A DNA stretch of 64,000 bases from Rapana venosa (Eukaryota > Mollusca > Gastropoda > Neogastropoda > Muricidae). Of this stretch, positions 22,817-64,000 are shown piece by piece. The position numbers and the translations under genes were made by a program. How positions within the stretch are numbered: the first letter of the stretch is position 1; every line of letters starts with the position of its first letter. The notes beneath the pieces are model-generated. The model did no database searches, was not told the DNA's origin, and was given only the letters and a program-made list of their open reading frames with translations. The stretch covers positions 45,311,959 to 45,375,958 of the forward strand of contig CM054155.1 in the NCBI GenBank assembly GCA_028751875.1, written 5' to 3'.

Positions 22817-22842
22817 TGCGCATGCGTAATGACCTTTGACCC
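22817..22842 (+). promoter_or_regulatory. NRF1-like motif and DR1 nuclear-receptor site
   Basis: TGCGCATGCG at 22817-22826 is followed after three bases by TGACCTTTGACCC at 22830-22842, a direct repeat of the nuclear-receptor half site with one-base spacing (RXR/HNF4 type). Motif match only. Confidence 0.4.
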
Positions 22843-22909
22843 CTCCTGGGCCTAGGTGACTGACCTTGACATTTCTGTTGTACAAAAATCACCATGCCCG
22901 AGATTTATT

Positions 22910-22939
22910 AACTCTCTCTCTCTCTCTCAGAACTCTCTC

Positions 22940-22973
<34 letters not shown>

Positions 22974-23048
22974 AACTCTCTCTCTCTCTAAGAACTCTCT
23001 CTCTCTCTCTCTCTAAGAACTCTCTCTCTAAACTCTCTCTAAGAATGA

Positions 23049-23086
<38 letters not shown>

Positions 23087-23109
23087 CTCAGAACTTATTC
23101 TCTCCTCCA

Positions 23110-23170
<61 letters not shown>

Positions 23171-23205
23171 AGTTCTGAAAGAGAGAGAGAGACGCGCGCG
23201 CGCGT
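22910..23205 (+). repeat. (CT)n-(CA)n-(GA)n array with inverted repeat
   Basis: A CT-rich half, a CA loop and a GA-rich half. The 15-bp arms CAGAACTTATTCTCT (23089-23103) and AGAGAATAAGTTCTG (23163-23177) are exact reverse complements and are extended by CT/GA runs. A short (CG)n follows. Confidence 0.95.
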
Positions 23206-25550
23206 CAGTACAACTCCACACGTGGTGTTTTGTTGTTGTTTCGGATTTATTTTTTTCTTCCCTTCATTTCATTCTGTATCTTACATGTCTGCACACATTC
23301 TCATTCACATTCAAAGCAGTGTATGACTGGTCAATCTCATTGCAATACTATCTGACTGTTGATGGACAAAAATTCAGTTTTGAACACAACTGCAACAACG
23401 ATAACAAACAGCAATAACAAAAAAGCTACTTGTCTGTTAACACTGTGAGGGTCGTCACATCATCATCATTGCCGTCATTATCATAACAATAAATATTACT
23501 CACACAAAGTATACATACATACATACACGCGAACGCACGCGCACTATATCAAAAAAGAATTTTTCACATGATTTCCTCTAACCCTCTGAAAACAATGAAC
23601 AGTGGACATGCAGACCAGGTAGGCCTACTTCATTACAGCCCCCCCCCCCCCCCCCTTCATTTTTTGTTTGTTTTTGGTTTTGTTTGTTTGATCCCAAATA
23701 AGAAGCTTTCTTCAAATCAATGACCATTTTAGGAGAAAATTCATTCTTCAGATGAGACTATACACCGAGGTCCCACCTGTACGTGTATGCACATCATCTT
23801 GTGCACAAGTTACAACTTTTTTTTTGGGGGGGGGGGGGAGGGGTAATCCAATTTTGAACAACTGTTTAATCATTGAAAATTCATCTTTACGACTTATGGC
23901 TTCACACACACACACACACACAAAATCAGTCAAATTTGGGCTGAACCAGACAGCAAGTATTTCGAGCTCGAACAGGAGTCCGAATCATTTTGTAAAGTGG
24001 GGGCAGTGTACCTCCTGGATTGTTTTTTTTACTTACTCTCTCTGCTGCACAAGTTAAACATTGAGCCCTTAGTATTGCAGAAATGTGACGTTGGCTCCTT
24101 CCAGAAGGTAAAGGCAGCATCAGTGTGAATTAGAGAGAGAGGGGGGGAGAACGAGCGAGCGAGCGCACGCTCTTAAGGTCTCTTCTCCTCCACCTCCACG
24201 CTAATCAAACAGCTGTGAGTGGTCCGTCATCTCTTATCGACACAGACAGACACGACACCGCAGTGCAGCATTTCTGCAACCCTGGAAACTTTCAACTGAC
24301 CAAAATGTGTCATCGGGTTTAAGGGATGCATCAAAAACAACCTAGTATGAATTGAAAACGCATGTCTCAAAACGTGATTGAAACACACAGTCTAAAAAAA
24401 ACCCAGTAACAACAAAAACACCCCTACCCCCTACAAAATAAAAAAAAAAATCGAAACACAAAAACCCGGCTGCAAAACATAAACAAATAGTCTTCATCAG
24501 TGTAAAATACTGGAGAGAACAGACGTCTACGGAACAGCTATCCAGTCATACTCTGTATGTACCCTAGTTCATATACGTTGTTGAGTTACATAATCATGCA
24601 ACCGACTAAACAATAATAAATAAACAATCATATGAATATGAACAAACAGACTGCAAAAAATCCCCAACCGAACATTTGACAATAATACTTAAACAATCAT
24701 GCGGATCTATTTTTATAAAAAAAAAACCCAGCAACAACCGGACATAAAAAAATACGAGCCCCCTCCCCCCACCCCCGTCCCCCTCCTCCCAACCAAACCG
24801 GACGACCCCTCTCCCAACCCCCCCCCCCCCCCCCCAAAAAAAAAAAAAAAAAAAAAAAAAGTCCACGAAAACCCCACCCACCCCTTCTTTGGAGAAGTAT
24901 TGAAAAAAATCAAATGGCATAATATGAAACATCAAGCGAGCAGTAAGCTATATACACAAACAAAGGCATCAGCAAAAACAAAGAAAGAGACTTCTTTGGA
25001 AGTAATTATACCAACAGACAAACACACGCACACATCAGATTCATAGCGCTCGCACAGAGAGTAAGTAAGTACTAAGCTCTCAACATAATCAAAACCAACT
25101 AAATCAACAAGTGAGCACAGCAGGGAATTTGCACAGGGAATCCATGATCATGTATGGCCACCAGTTATGGCAGTATACTGTCGTCAACAGTTTGTTTTAT
25201 CTTCTGAACTTTTTAACTCGATGGAAATGATAAGAATACTCATGCAACATGCACTTTTGCCACATTTGATCTGTTGTGCGATCATCGTCATTCGTTCATG
25301 AAAATATGATGACATGCCCATGGTGAAAGGATTAAAAGTAGATGCTAGAATACCACTTAACAGATGTCTGTAAGAATATAACAACATTAATAACAGCGGC
25401 AACAACAACGGCGATAATAATGATGGTGATGACAACGACAACAGCAACAACAAAATAATGATAATAATAATAACAATAATAATGATGATAACATTATAAC
25501 AATAATAATGATGATAATAATGATGACGATGGTGATGATAATAATAATAA
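23200..25550. other. Intergenic sequence
   Basis: No gene recognised. It contains C/G-runs at 23640-23655 and 23825-23838, a short SINE-A core fragment at about 23745-23810 (GATGAGACTATACACCGAGG), a C-run/A-run composite at 24818-24860, and an AAT/GAT-rich stretch at 25380-25555. Confidence 0.5.
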
Positions 25551-25554
25551 TATC

Positions 25555-25650
25555 GAATGTCATGGCACAGTTGTTAGCGCCATGCGTTACCGACTGGAAG
25601 GTCGCAGGTTCGAATCCCTTAAGAGTCATAGAGATTTTTCGGACTCCGGC
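25555..25650 (+). mobile_element. tRNA-like SINE head, separate type
   Basis: GCACAGTTGTTAGCGCCATG is followed by GGTCGCAGGTTCGAATCCCT, an A-box/B-box arrangement. The rest (GATTTTTCGGACTCCGGCCA) differs from SINE-A and SINE-B. Confidence 0.5.
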
Positions 25651-25944
25651 CAGCTCCTACCCAGAGTGAGTGTGTTGTGGGCTCAGTGGGAAGACTGGGA
25701 CCACGCTGTCGAGCTTCATCCACTTTAGGGATGCGAGTTTGAGAGTGTTGCTCAAATTACCTGACCAACACTGCAGGTGTCTGTATCTCTCGTGACCGGT
25801 TGACGCCGGGGTATTTGTACTGAGAGTAAAGTACAAGATCAGTACCCTCTGTAACAAATGTTTCCACAAAACAGCAACCTCCTGTCTATGTGAATGCTTT
25901 CACCTGTACCCTCCTTCTCGTATCCCCCCCCCCCCCCCCCCGCT

Positions 25945-26360
25945 CTGCTGCAGATACCTTGTCCTTACCAATACCTAGATTCAACCAATCCACTGTTGGC
26001 CGTCGCTCTTTCTCTATTTCTGGTCTATCAATCTGGAATGACCTCCCCCTATTCCTTCGCCAAAAGCCTACTTACGATACTTTTAAATCCAGCCTCAAGA
26101 CATACTTATTTCAAGCCTAAGATTTTCCCCTCCTGTTTCATCTCATATCTGTTCCTGCCTTCAGCGGCCAAAATTCCCATCACCCTGCCAAAGTGTATAA
26201 CCTGTGTGTGTGTGTGCGCGCGTGCATGCGTGTGTGTGTACGTTTGAATTTGTTAAAACTGTTGTTATTGGTTGCATGTATAAGAATAGGTTGAATGCAA
26301 GTGGTTTGATTTGTTTTTACAAGATATAGCACTATAAAAATTTCAATTATTATCATATAC
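25945..26360 (+). mobile_element. LINE 3' end: RT C-terminus plus 3' UTR
   Basis: The frame encodes PRFNQSTVGRRSFSISGLSI, WNDLPLFLRQKPTYDTFKSS and LKTYLFQA with a stop. This is the conserved extreme C-terminus of CR1/L2-type non-LTR retrotransposon ORF2. The 3' UTR holds CACCCTGCCAAAGTGTATAA, a TG/CG run and the end GATATAGCACTATAAAAATT. It is 5'-truncated. A sister copy is at 57893-58290. Confidence 0.8.
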
Positions 26361-26404
26361 CACTTTAAGTTACGGTAGATTTATCGTGTGAAATTTGGCT
26401 GCTC

Positions 26405-26640
26405 TTTATTTATTCCTTATTTATTTATTCTTTTATATCGAGGATAATGGAATAAGCACTCATGTGCTTTACGTCCAGTCCCCGTGTGTATGCGGTTTTG
26501 TAAATTTTGTCATCTTTTTCCACCGGCACACAATGGCCTATTCTTCCGAAAAGCGGAACAGGATTTAACGTGTGGGCAAGATGTTCTGCATGTGTTCGAA
26601 CACGGCCTCGGTTTATAGTCTCATCCGAAGGACTTCCCGA
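26405..26640 (-). mobile_element. SINE-A copy, 3' half
   Basis: On the plus strand it runs from ATATCGAGGATAATGGAATA (reverse tail) through CACAATGGCCTATTCTTCCG to CTCGGTTTATAGTCTCATCC, where it meets a SINE-B on the same strand. Confidence 0.8.
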
Positions 26641-26649
26641 GGAGAGAAC

Positions 26650-26980
26650 ATCGCCACAAGAGCAGCGCCACACATTACCTTAATTTTTTTTTCCTGTCTG
26701 CATATGTGTATGGTTTCCTATCAGAGTGGCTTTTTTCTACCGATTCTTGCCAGGAACAACTCTCTTGAGCTCTTTTACGTGCACTGAATAAGTATTGCAC
26801 ACGGGACCTCGGTATAGTTTCTCCTCCGAAAGACTAGCACCCAGGCCACCACTCGCTGCCCTGGGGATGGGGGGAAAGTTTCGAGTACAAACGGGGATCG
26901 AACCACCGCACACTTGAAACCCGCACTTTTCGCTCTCTAGGCAAGTGCGTTACCTCTAGACCACCGACCCACCCCAGGAT
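26650..26980 (-). mobile_element. SINE-B copy
   Basis: On the plus strand it shows CGCCACAAGAGCAGCGCCAC, GGGACCTCGGTATAGTTTCT and the reversed head TTACCTCTAGACCACCGACC. Confidence 0.8.
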
Positions 26981-26989
26981 GCCATGATA

Positions 26990-27735
26990 GTAAGCGTAGA
27001 GTACACCCCTGTCAAGCTGTCTCAAAGCACATGCACTTCCACAGCAGCAGCATTATGTCGGCCTCATTATCATCGTACAATGAAGAGAAAAAAAGCCTCT
27101 GATTGGGTGGCCCTAGTTGCTCTGGTCTCATGGTGACCTCAGATTCGGTTTGCCCATACGCTTCTGTGCCTGTGGTGAGTTTGTGTCAAAGCCTTTGAAG
27201 TTGGAGGTTCAGGGAGGACGGTCGTTGTGGTGGTTGCCACCTCGGGTGGGCAACTCACTCAGTCTGGCTCCGCGACTGAGCTCATACTGTTGTTAGTAGG
27301 GGGCTTAGTAGGTGGTGACCTTCATATGTTAGCTCAGAACAGGCACCACTGAACGCCACCAAAGTGATCCAGCAGCAGTGCAGGGCCCCTCTGGCTGGTG
27401 GCCCCACGGCAGCCTGATAGTGATGGGGTCCCTGTGGGCTTCCGACCCTGGGGATGTGACATAACGAATCTGGGTGTGGCTGTGGCCGGGAGATTGAAAT
27501 GAGCAGACGCAGGACAGAAGATGAGGCAGCAACCCCCCCCCCCCCCCCCCCCCTCCAACAACAACAATAACGATGGTGATGATGATGATGATGACAATAA
27601 TCATGATGATAATATTAATAATCAGTAATAATGATAATAATCCTACAGTACGCCTAATGTACACAAGAGTAAACGTACCACAAGAAAGCACATTTTGCTA
27701 TGTAGATAACAAGAAAACATAAGTACATCTTATAA
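26990..27735. other. Intergenic sequence
   Basis: No gene recognised. A C-run lies at 27533-27553, followed by a GAT/AAT-rich stretch to 27640. Confidence 0.5.
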
Positions 27736-27747
27736 ATATTGTGTGTG

Positions 27748-27749
27748 TA

Positions 27750-27780
<31 letters not shown>

Positions 27781-27832
27781 ACTCTCTCTCTCTCTCTCTC
27801 TTCTCCTATATATATATATATATATATATATC
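27748..27832 (+). repeat. (CT)n then (TA)n microsatellite
   Basis: Directly 5' of a SINE-A. Confidence 0.9.
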
Positions 27833-27849
27833 AAAACACACAAACACAC

Positions 27850-28062
27850 ACGTGACTTGCTGACCCGGGTTCGATTCTCGTTCAAGAGGATTTTTCCTCT
27901 GGAGTTAACATCAATGCCGACTCCACTCTCCCCAAAAGTCCTTCGGATGAGACTATAAACCGAGGTCCCGTGTGTGAACACACAGAACATCTTGCGCACA
28001 CGTTAAATCCTGTTCCGCCTTTTGGAAGAGTAGGCCGGTGGGAACGGATGATAACATAAATA
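27850..28062 (+). mobile_element. SINE-A copy, head partly lost
   Basis: It runs from the B-box region GACCCGGGTTCGATTCTCG through CTTCGGATGAGACTATAAAC to GGCCGGTGGGAACGGATG. It is first in a row of three copies. Confidence 0.85.
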
Positions 28063-28089
28063 AACCCCACAAAAACAAAACAGAATCCT

Positions 28090-28352
28090 TAAGAAGGAGG
28101 GTGGCAGGATGGTTAAGATGTTCTTCTGCCAACAAGTAAACCGTGAGGCTCTGGGTTCGATTCCCAGCCTCGCCCTTTCTTCCCAGATTGACGAAAAAAT
28201 CGAACTGAATGTCAAAGTCCTCGGATGAGACTATAAACCGAGGCCCCGTGTGCGAACGCACGCAGAACATCTTGCGCGCACGTTAAATCCTGTTCCGCCT
28301 TTTGGAAGAGTAGGCCCTTGTGTGCCGGTGGGAACAGATGACAACATAAAAA
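28090..28352 (+). mobile_element. SINE-A copy, middle of cluster
   Basis: The head is AGGAGGGTGGCAGGATGGTT, the B-box is GGGTTCGATTCCCAGCC, and the core and GGCCCTTGTGTGCCGGTGGG follow. It ends in ACAAAACAGAATCCTTAAG, the same sequence that precedes it. Confidence 0.85.
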
Positions 28353-28371
28353 ACACAAAAAACAAAACAGA

Positions 28372-28760
28372 ATCCTTAAGAAGGAAGGTGGCAGGGTGGT
28401 TAAGACGTTCGCCTGATAAACCGTGAGGTTCTGGGTTCGATTCCCACCCTCACCCTTTCTTCCCAGCTTGACGAAAAAAAATCAAACTGAATGTCAAAGT
28501 CCTTCGGATGAGACTACAAACCGAGGCCCCGAGTGCGAACGCACACAGAACATCTTGCACATACGTTAAAAAACCCGTTCGGCCTTTCGGAGGAGTAGGC
28601 CATTGTGTGAGGGTAGGAAGGGATGACAGAAAAAAAACCCAGCATGCACCCCATAGTTGGATTGCGGCTACCTACATGGGCGGGAGGGGGAGAACTGTCG
28701 CATACGCATAAATCTCACCATTGGTGAACCTCGGAGCTCTAGCCGAGGAATGAAACCCCC
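28372..28760 (+). mobile_element. SINE-A copy, long form, end of cluster
   Basis: It starts like the previous copy, also after GAATCCTTAAGAAGG, and continues to the distal segment with CCATTGGTGAACCTCGGAGC. Confidence 0.85.
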
Positions 28761-28825
28761 CCCCACATGCACATGAACTGGCTGTGAAAAAGCACACGAG
28801 TGCTTATCCATTCTCCTCGACATAA

Positions 28826-29110
28826 CAAGGTAAAGGAGTCCCATAACACTATGTGGTCGTAGGGGAGCGAGGCGTCATAGACCTCAACTTCTCAAGGGGC
28901 CAGCATATTGAGGACGGCGCCCATCTCCTCTCCCTCGCTGCTTTACCTTCCCTGACCCTAAAGAGGGCAGGTACCCATTTACAGCTGGGGGAACTGTACT
29001 GAAGCCAAGGCACACAAACGGTCACCCATCCAAGGGGTAACCACGCTCGACGCTGCTTAACCTTGGCTGGGGGAAAGCGAGTGCTCTGACCACTGAGCTA
29101 TCCGGTCTCC
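28826..29110 (-). mobile_element. SINE-C copy, full length
   Basis: Reverse orientation. The plus strand shows GGTAAAGGAGTCCCATAAC (tail), GTACCCATTTACAGCTGGGG, CGGTCACCCATCCAAGGGGT, ACGCTCGACGCTGCTTAACC (5S-like block) and CCACTGAGCTATCC (A-box). Confidence 0.88.
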
Positions 29111-30093
29111 TCGACATAAAATAATTATAAAAAAAAATTTCTTTAATAAAAACACCAAAAAAATGAGGAAAAAGAGGACATTGCAGACTCGTACATACAT
29201 CAGCCAAAAAATGGAAGTATATGCATCTCACACTCACACAAAACCAACACACCTTTCCATTCACTTAACAATGTGGATCATAAACTCTTCCCTTTTACCT
29301 ATCCCCACCTCACAGGTAAAATTCTCCACAGGAGAACTTGTTTCACTTCGTGAAAACCACACGTTCATCAGAGATTGTTGTTTTGAAAAGCGGATTTGAT
29401 GGAGCAGCGTATGAACAATAGTTTCAACTTCTTTGAGAAGAGAGAAACAACAACAACAACAACAACGCACCATAATTTCTGAAGAACTGAGACAAACTTT
29501 CGTTTTGAATGGACCAGAGACAAGCACCAAACAGTAGTGGTAGTAGTATTTGCACACAGTTCCTTCTCCTACTCAGGTCAACTTGAAAACAGTTTTTTTC
29601 TCGTTTGTTTTCTGGTGAGGGAACGAAGGAGTCTTTCATCTCCTCTCCACTGACAATCCTAGTTTGTTTTCTAAGGAAATGTGTGTGTGTCTTTGAATGA
29701 ACCCACAGGTGGGGAGAGAGAAGGAGGGAGAGAGAAGGAGGGAGAGAGAGAAGGACAGGGAGAGAATTGGAGGGAGGGGGAGAGACGGAGGAGACAGAGA
29801 GAGGGGGAGAGAGAGAGGGAGGGAGGAAGAGAGGGAGGGAGAGGGGGGAGAGAGGAGAGAGAGATGGGTTGTGTCAGATTCACCTTGAACCACGGCACTC
29901 AGCCTGTACAGTTCAGTGCAAGGCTCCAATGACTTCTCAAGGAGTTTGGGACAAGTCAGATCAGGTCAGGTTAGGTCAAGTCAGGTCAAGTAAAAAAAAC
30001 AAACAACCTGTTGTTTCATTCTTCTCAGTGAAGTGTCTTTTTCTTCACTACAGGGGAAAAAAACCCAACAACCCCACACCACTACCCATGGTT
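29111..30093. other. Intergenic sequence
   Basis: No gene recognised. GAGG-rich low-complexity sequence lies at 29710-29870 and a GGTCAAGTCA-type short repeat at 29955-29990. Confidence 0.5.
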
Positions 30094-30099
30094 TTTATT
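30094..30099 (-). terminator. ABCC5 poly(A) signal candidate
   Basis: AATAAA on the minus strand, the first such hexamer after the ABCC5 stop (705 nt downstream). It is followed on that strand by a strong GT-rich element (GGTAGTGGTGTGGGGTTGTT), the usual cleavage-site context. Confidence 0.6.
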
Positions 30100-30798
30100 C
30101 TCAGAGGTAGCAGTTCCGAAATCCTCGTTCCTACCACTGTCGTCTTTCAACGCACAAGAGCAGCGCGTGACACAACTCCCCCCCCCTCCCCCCCGTTTCG
30201 CACCAGAATTCACACACACATCACACACAAGTCTGTCCCCCCCCCCCCCCCCCCCCCCCCCTCCTTGTTTAAGAGTTAACCCTTTAGTCATCCAAGCTCT
30301 TGAAGTCTCACGTTCAAATTCCACGGTAAAGGAAGAAAATAAAAACCTGAACTCGTCAACCTGTCAAGGAAGAGAGCAAAAAACCCCCCAAACCCACCAC
30401 CCCTAAAAACCCCAAACAAAAAAACAACAACACCCCAAACAAACAAGAAAAAAACCCTCCACAAGTTTCTCAGTAACTTGGATGACTGCAGTCTCTCTGT
30501 CTGTCTTTCTTTCCTTCCTACCAGCCAGTAGAATCCTGCCTCAAGAACCCCCAAAAAACCTTCTCTCACTGACAAGTCAACTGTTCACAGATCTTCTCTC
30601 TCCAAAAAACGCTCGCGGGGACTCCAGCCCTGTCGGCCAGCACAGCCACATTCTCGTGGCTGTCTGTACCTCACGCCACCAGCCCACACACTGCATGCCC
30701 AATCCCCTGCCAGTGACAGCGCTGTAAGGCAAGAGCGTGTCTCTCTCTCTGTCTCTCTCTCTCCGCTAGCTCACACAGGGGCAGCCGGCCAGCCCCCA

Positions 30799-62479
<31,681 letters not shown>

Positions 62480-62489
62480 CTGGAGAAGC

Positions 62490-63960
62490 ATGGCGTGGTG
62501 GGGTGTAGTGGGGTGGTGGGGTGGTGGTGGTGTGGTGGGGGTGTGTGGGGTGGTGGTGGTGGGTGTGGTGTGGTGGTGGGTGGTGGGTGGTGGGTGGTGT
62601 GTGTGGTGTGGGTGGTGTGGTGGTGTGGTTGTGGGTGGGTGTGTGGTGTGGGGGGTGGTGGGTGGTGGGGTGGTGTGTGGTGGTGTGGGGTGTGGTGGTG
62701 TGGGTGGTGTGGGTGGTAGTGTGTTGGTGTGTGTGTGGGTGGTGGTGGGGTGTGTGTGGTGTGGGTGTGGTGAGGTGGTGTGGTGTGGGTGTGGTGGGGG
62801 TAGTGTGTGTGGTGGTGGTGTGGTGGTGTGTGTGTGATGTGGTGTGGTGGGTGTGTGTGGGTGGGGTGTGGTGTGTGTGGTGGTGGAGGTGTGTGGTGTG
62901 TGGTGTGGTGGTGGGTGTGGGGGTTGGTGTGGGTGGTGGTGTGTGTGTGTGGTGTGTGTGGTATGTTGTGGTGGGTTGGTGGGGTGGTGTGGTGGTGTGT
63001 GTGGTAGTGTGTTGATGTGTTGGGTGTGTGTGTGTGAGTGTAGGTGGTGTGTGTGTGTGTGTTGTAGTGTATGTGGTGTGGTGTGGTGTGGTGTGTGGTG
63101 TGTGTGTGTGTGTGTGTGGTGTTGTGTGTGTGTGTGTAGTGTGTGTGTGTGTGGTGTGGTGTGGGTGGTGTGGTGTGTTGTGGTGTGATGTGTTGTGTGT
63201 GTTTGTAGTGTGGTGTTGGTGTGTGTGTTGTGTGTGTGAGTGTGTGTGTGTAGTGTGGTGTGGTGTGGTGTGGTGTAGTGTGGTGTGTGTAGTGGTGTTG
63301 TAGTGTGTGGTGTTGGTGTAGTGTAGTGTAGTGTGGTGTGGTGTAGTGTGGTGTGGTGTGGTGTAGTGTAGTGTGGTAGTGAGTGTGTGTGTATGTGTGG
63401 TGTGTGTGGTGAAGTGTAGTGTGGTATGAGTGTAGTGTGGGTGGTGTGTGTTGGTGAAGTGTAGTGTGTTGTGGTGTAGGTAGTGTTGTGGTGTAGTTGT
63501 GTGGTTGTGGTGGGGTGGTGTGGTGTTGGTGTGTTGTAGTGTGTGTGGTGTAGCGTGGTGTGTGGTGTGGTGTGTGTAGTGTAGTGTGGTATGGTTAGTG
63601 TGGGTGTTGTGTGTGGTGAAGTGTAGTGTGTTGTGGTGTGTGTGGTGTGTTGTGGTGTAGTGTGTAGTAGGTGTGCGTGTTGGTGTGGGCGTTTGTGTTT
63701 GTATGATAGTGTATGTGTTAGTGATGTGTTGTAAGGTGTAGTGATATGTGGTTGTGTGTGTAGTGTGGTGTGTTTGTGTAGTGTATGTAGTAAGGTTTTA
63801 GGGTGTTGTGTTGTAGGGCGTTGTGTTGTATTGTACTGTAATGTAGAGTGTTGTTTCGTATTTTGTAAGGTGGAATATTGTGTTGTATTGTATTGTGTTG
63901 TTATGTAGAGTGTTGTATTGTATTTTGTTGTAGTATAGAGTGTTGTGTTGCATTGTAGAA
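62490..63960 (+). repeat. GTGGT / GTGTA minisatellite, about 1.5 kb
   Basis: Variants of GTGGTGTG and GTAGTGTG, with some 60-80-bp higher-order repetition (GGTATG-GTGTAGTGTG near 63425 and 63590). It fills the intron upstream of exon 62187. The long minus-strand open frame is repeat-derived. Confidence 0.95.
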
Positions 63961-64000
63961 TATTGTGTTGTATTGAAACACACACACTCACACACCATAC

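Noticed and set aside
22537..22839. 100-codon frame after the candidate TATA box
   Set aside because: Lys-rich chance frame that runs through an A-run; no similarity recognised and no start context. The promoter call does not depend on it.

Overview
The window is animal nuclear DNA dominated by non-coding repeats. It holds the 3' parts of two protein-coding genes that converge on each other. Conserved exons are small (65-293 bp), and every exon boundary I placed has GT-AG introns and matching codon phase, except at one degenerate exon. Both proteins are metazoan families. The dense tRNA-derived SINEs, non-LTR retrotransposon ends and long micro- and minisatellites suggest a marine invertebrate, most likely a mollusc and possibly a gastropod. 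That taxonomic guess rests on general impression, not on a search.

Layout. (1) Positions 1-7723, plus strand: the last four coding exons of a RYK/Derailed-type receptor tyrosine (pseudo)kinase, the Wnt receptor. They cover the C-lobe from the catalytic loop to the stop; upstream exons lie outside the window. (2) Positions 7724 to about 30093: roughly 22 kb between the two 3' ends. It carries SINEs, LINE remnants (one at 16.0-16.9 kb), small tandem duplications, and a TATA/CCAAT promoter-like cluster near 22.4-22.6 kb with no recognisable gene after it. (3) Positions 30094-62479, minus strand: nineteen coding exons of an ABCC-family transporter closest to ABCC5/MRP5. They run from the linker before nucleotide-binding domain 1 through TMD2 and NBD2 to the stop at 30799. 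TMD1 and the start codon lie beyond position 64000. (4) Positions 62480-64000: a GTGGT-type minisatellite inside the next upstream intron of that gene.

The two genes have no evident functional link (Wnt reception versus organic-anion or cyclic-nucleotide export). The more unusual content is in the repeats. One SINE family joins a tRNA-like A-box head to a 5S-rRNA-like internal promoter. Several minisatellites start exactly at splice junctions and carry many copies of the real acceptor or donor. Nested insertions with target-site duplications give a relative age order. SINE tails resemble the 3' end of a LINE present in the same window. One ABCC exon, carrying the NBD1 Walker A motif, is frame-broken in this sequence.
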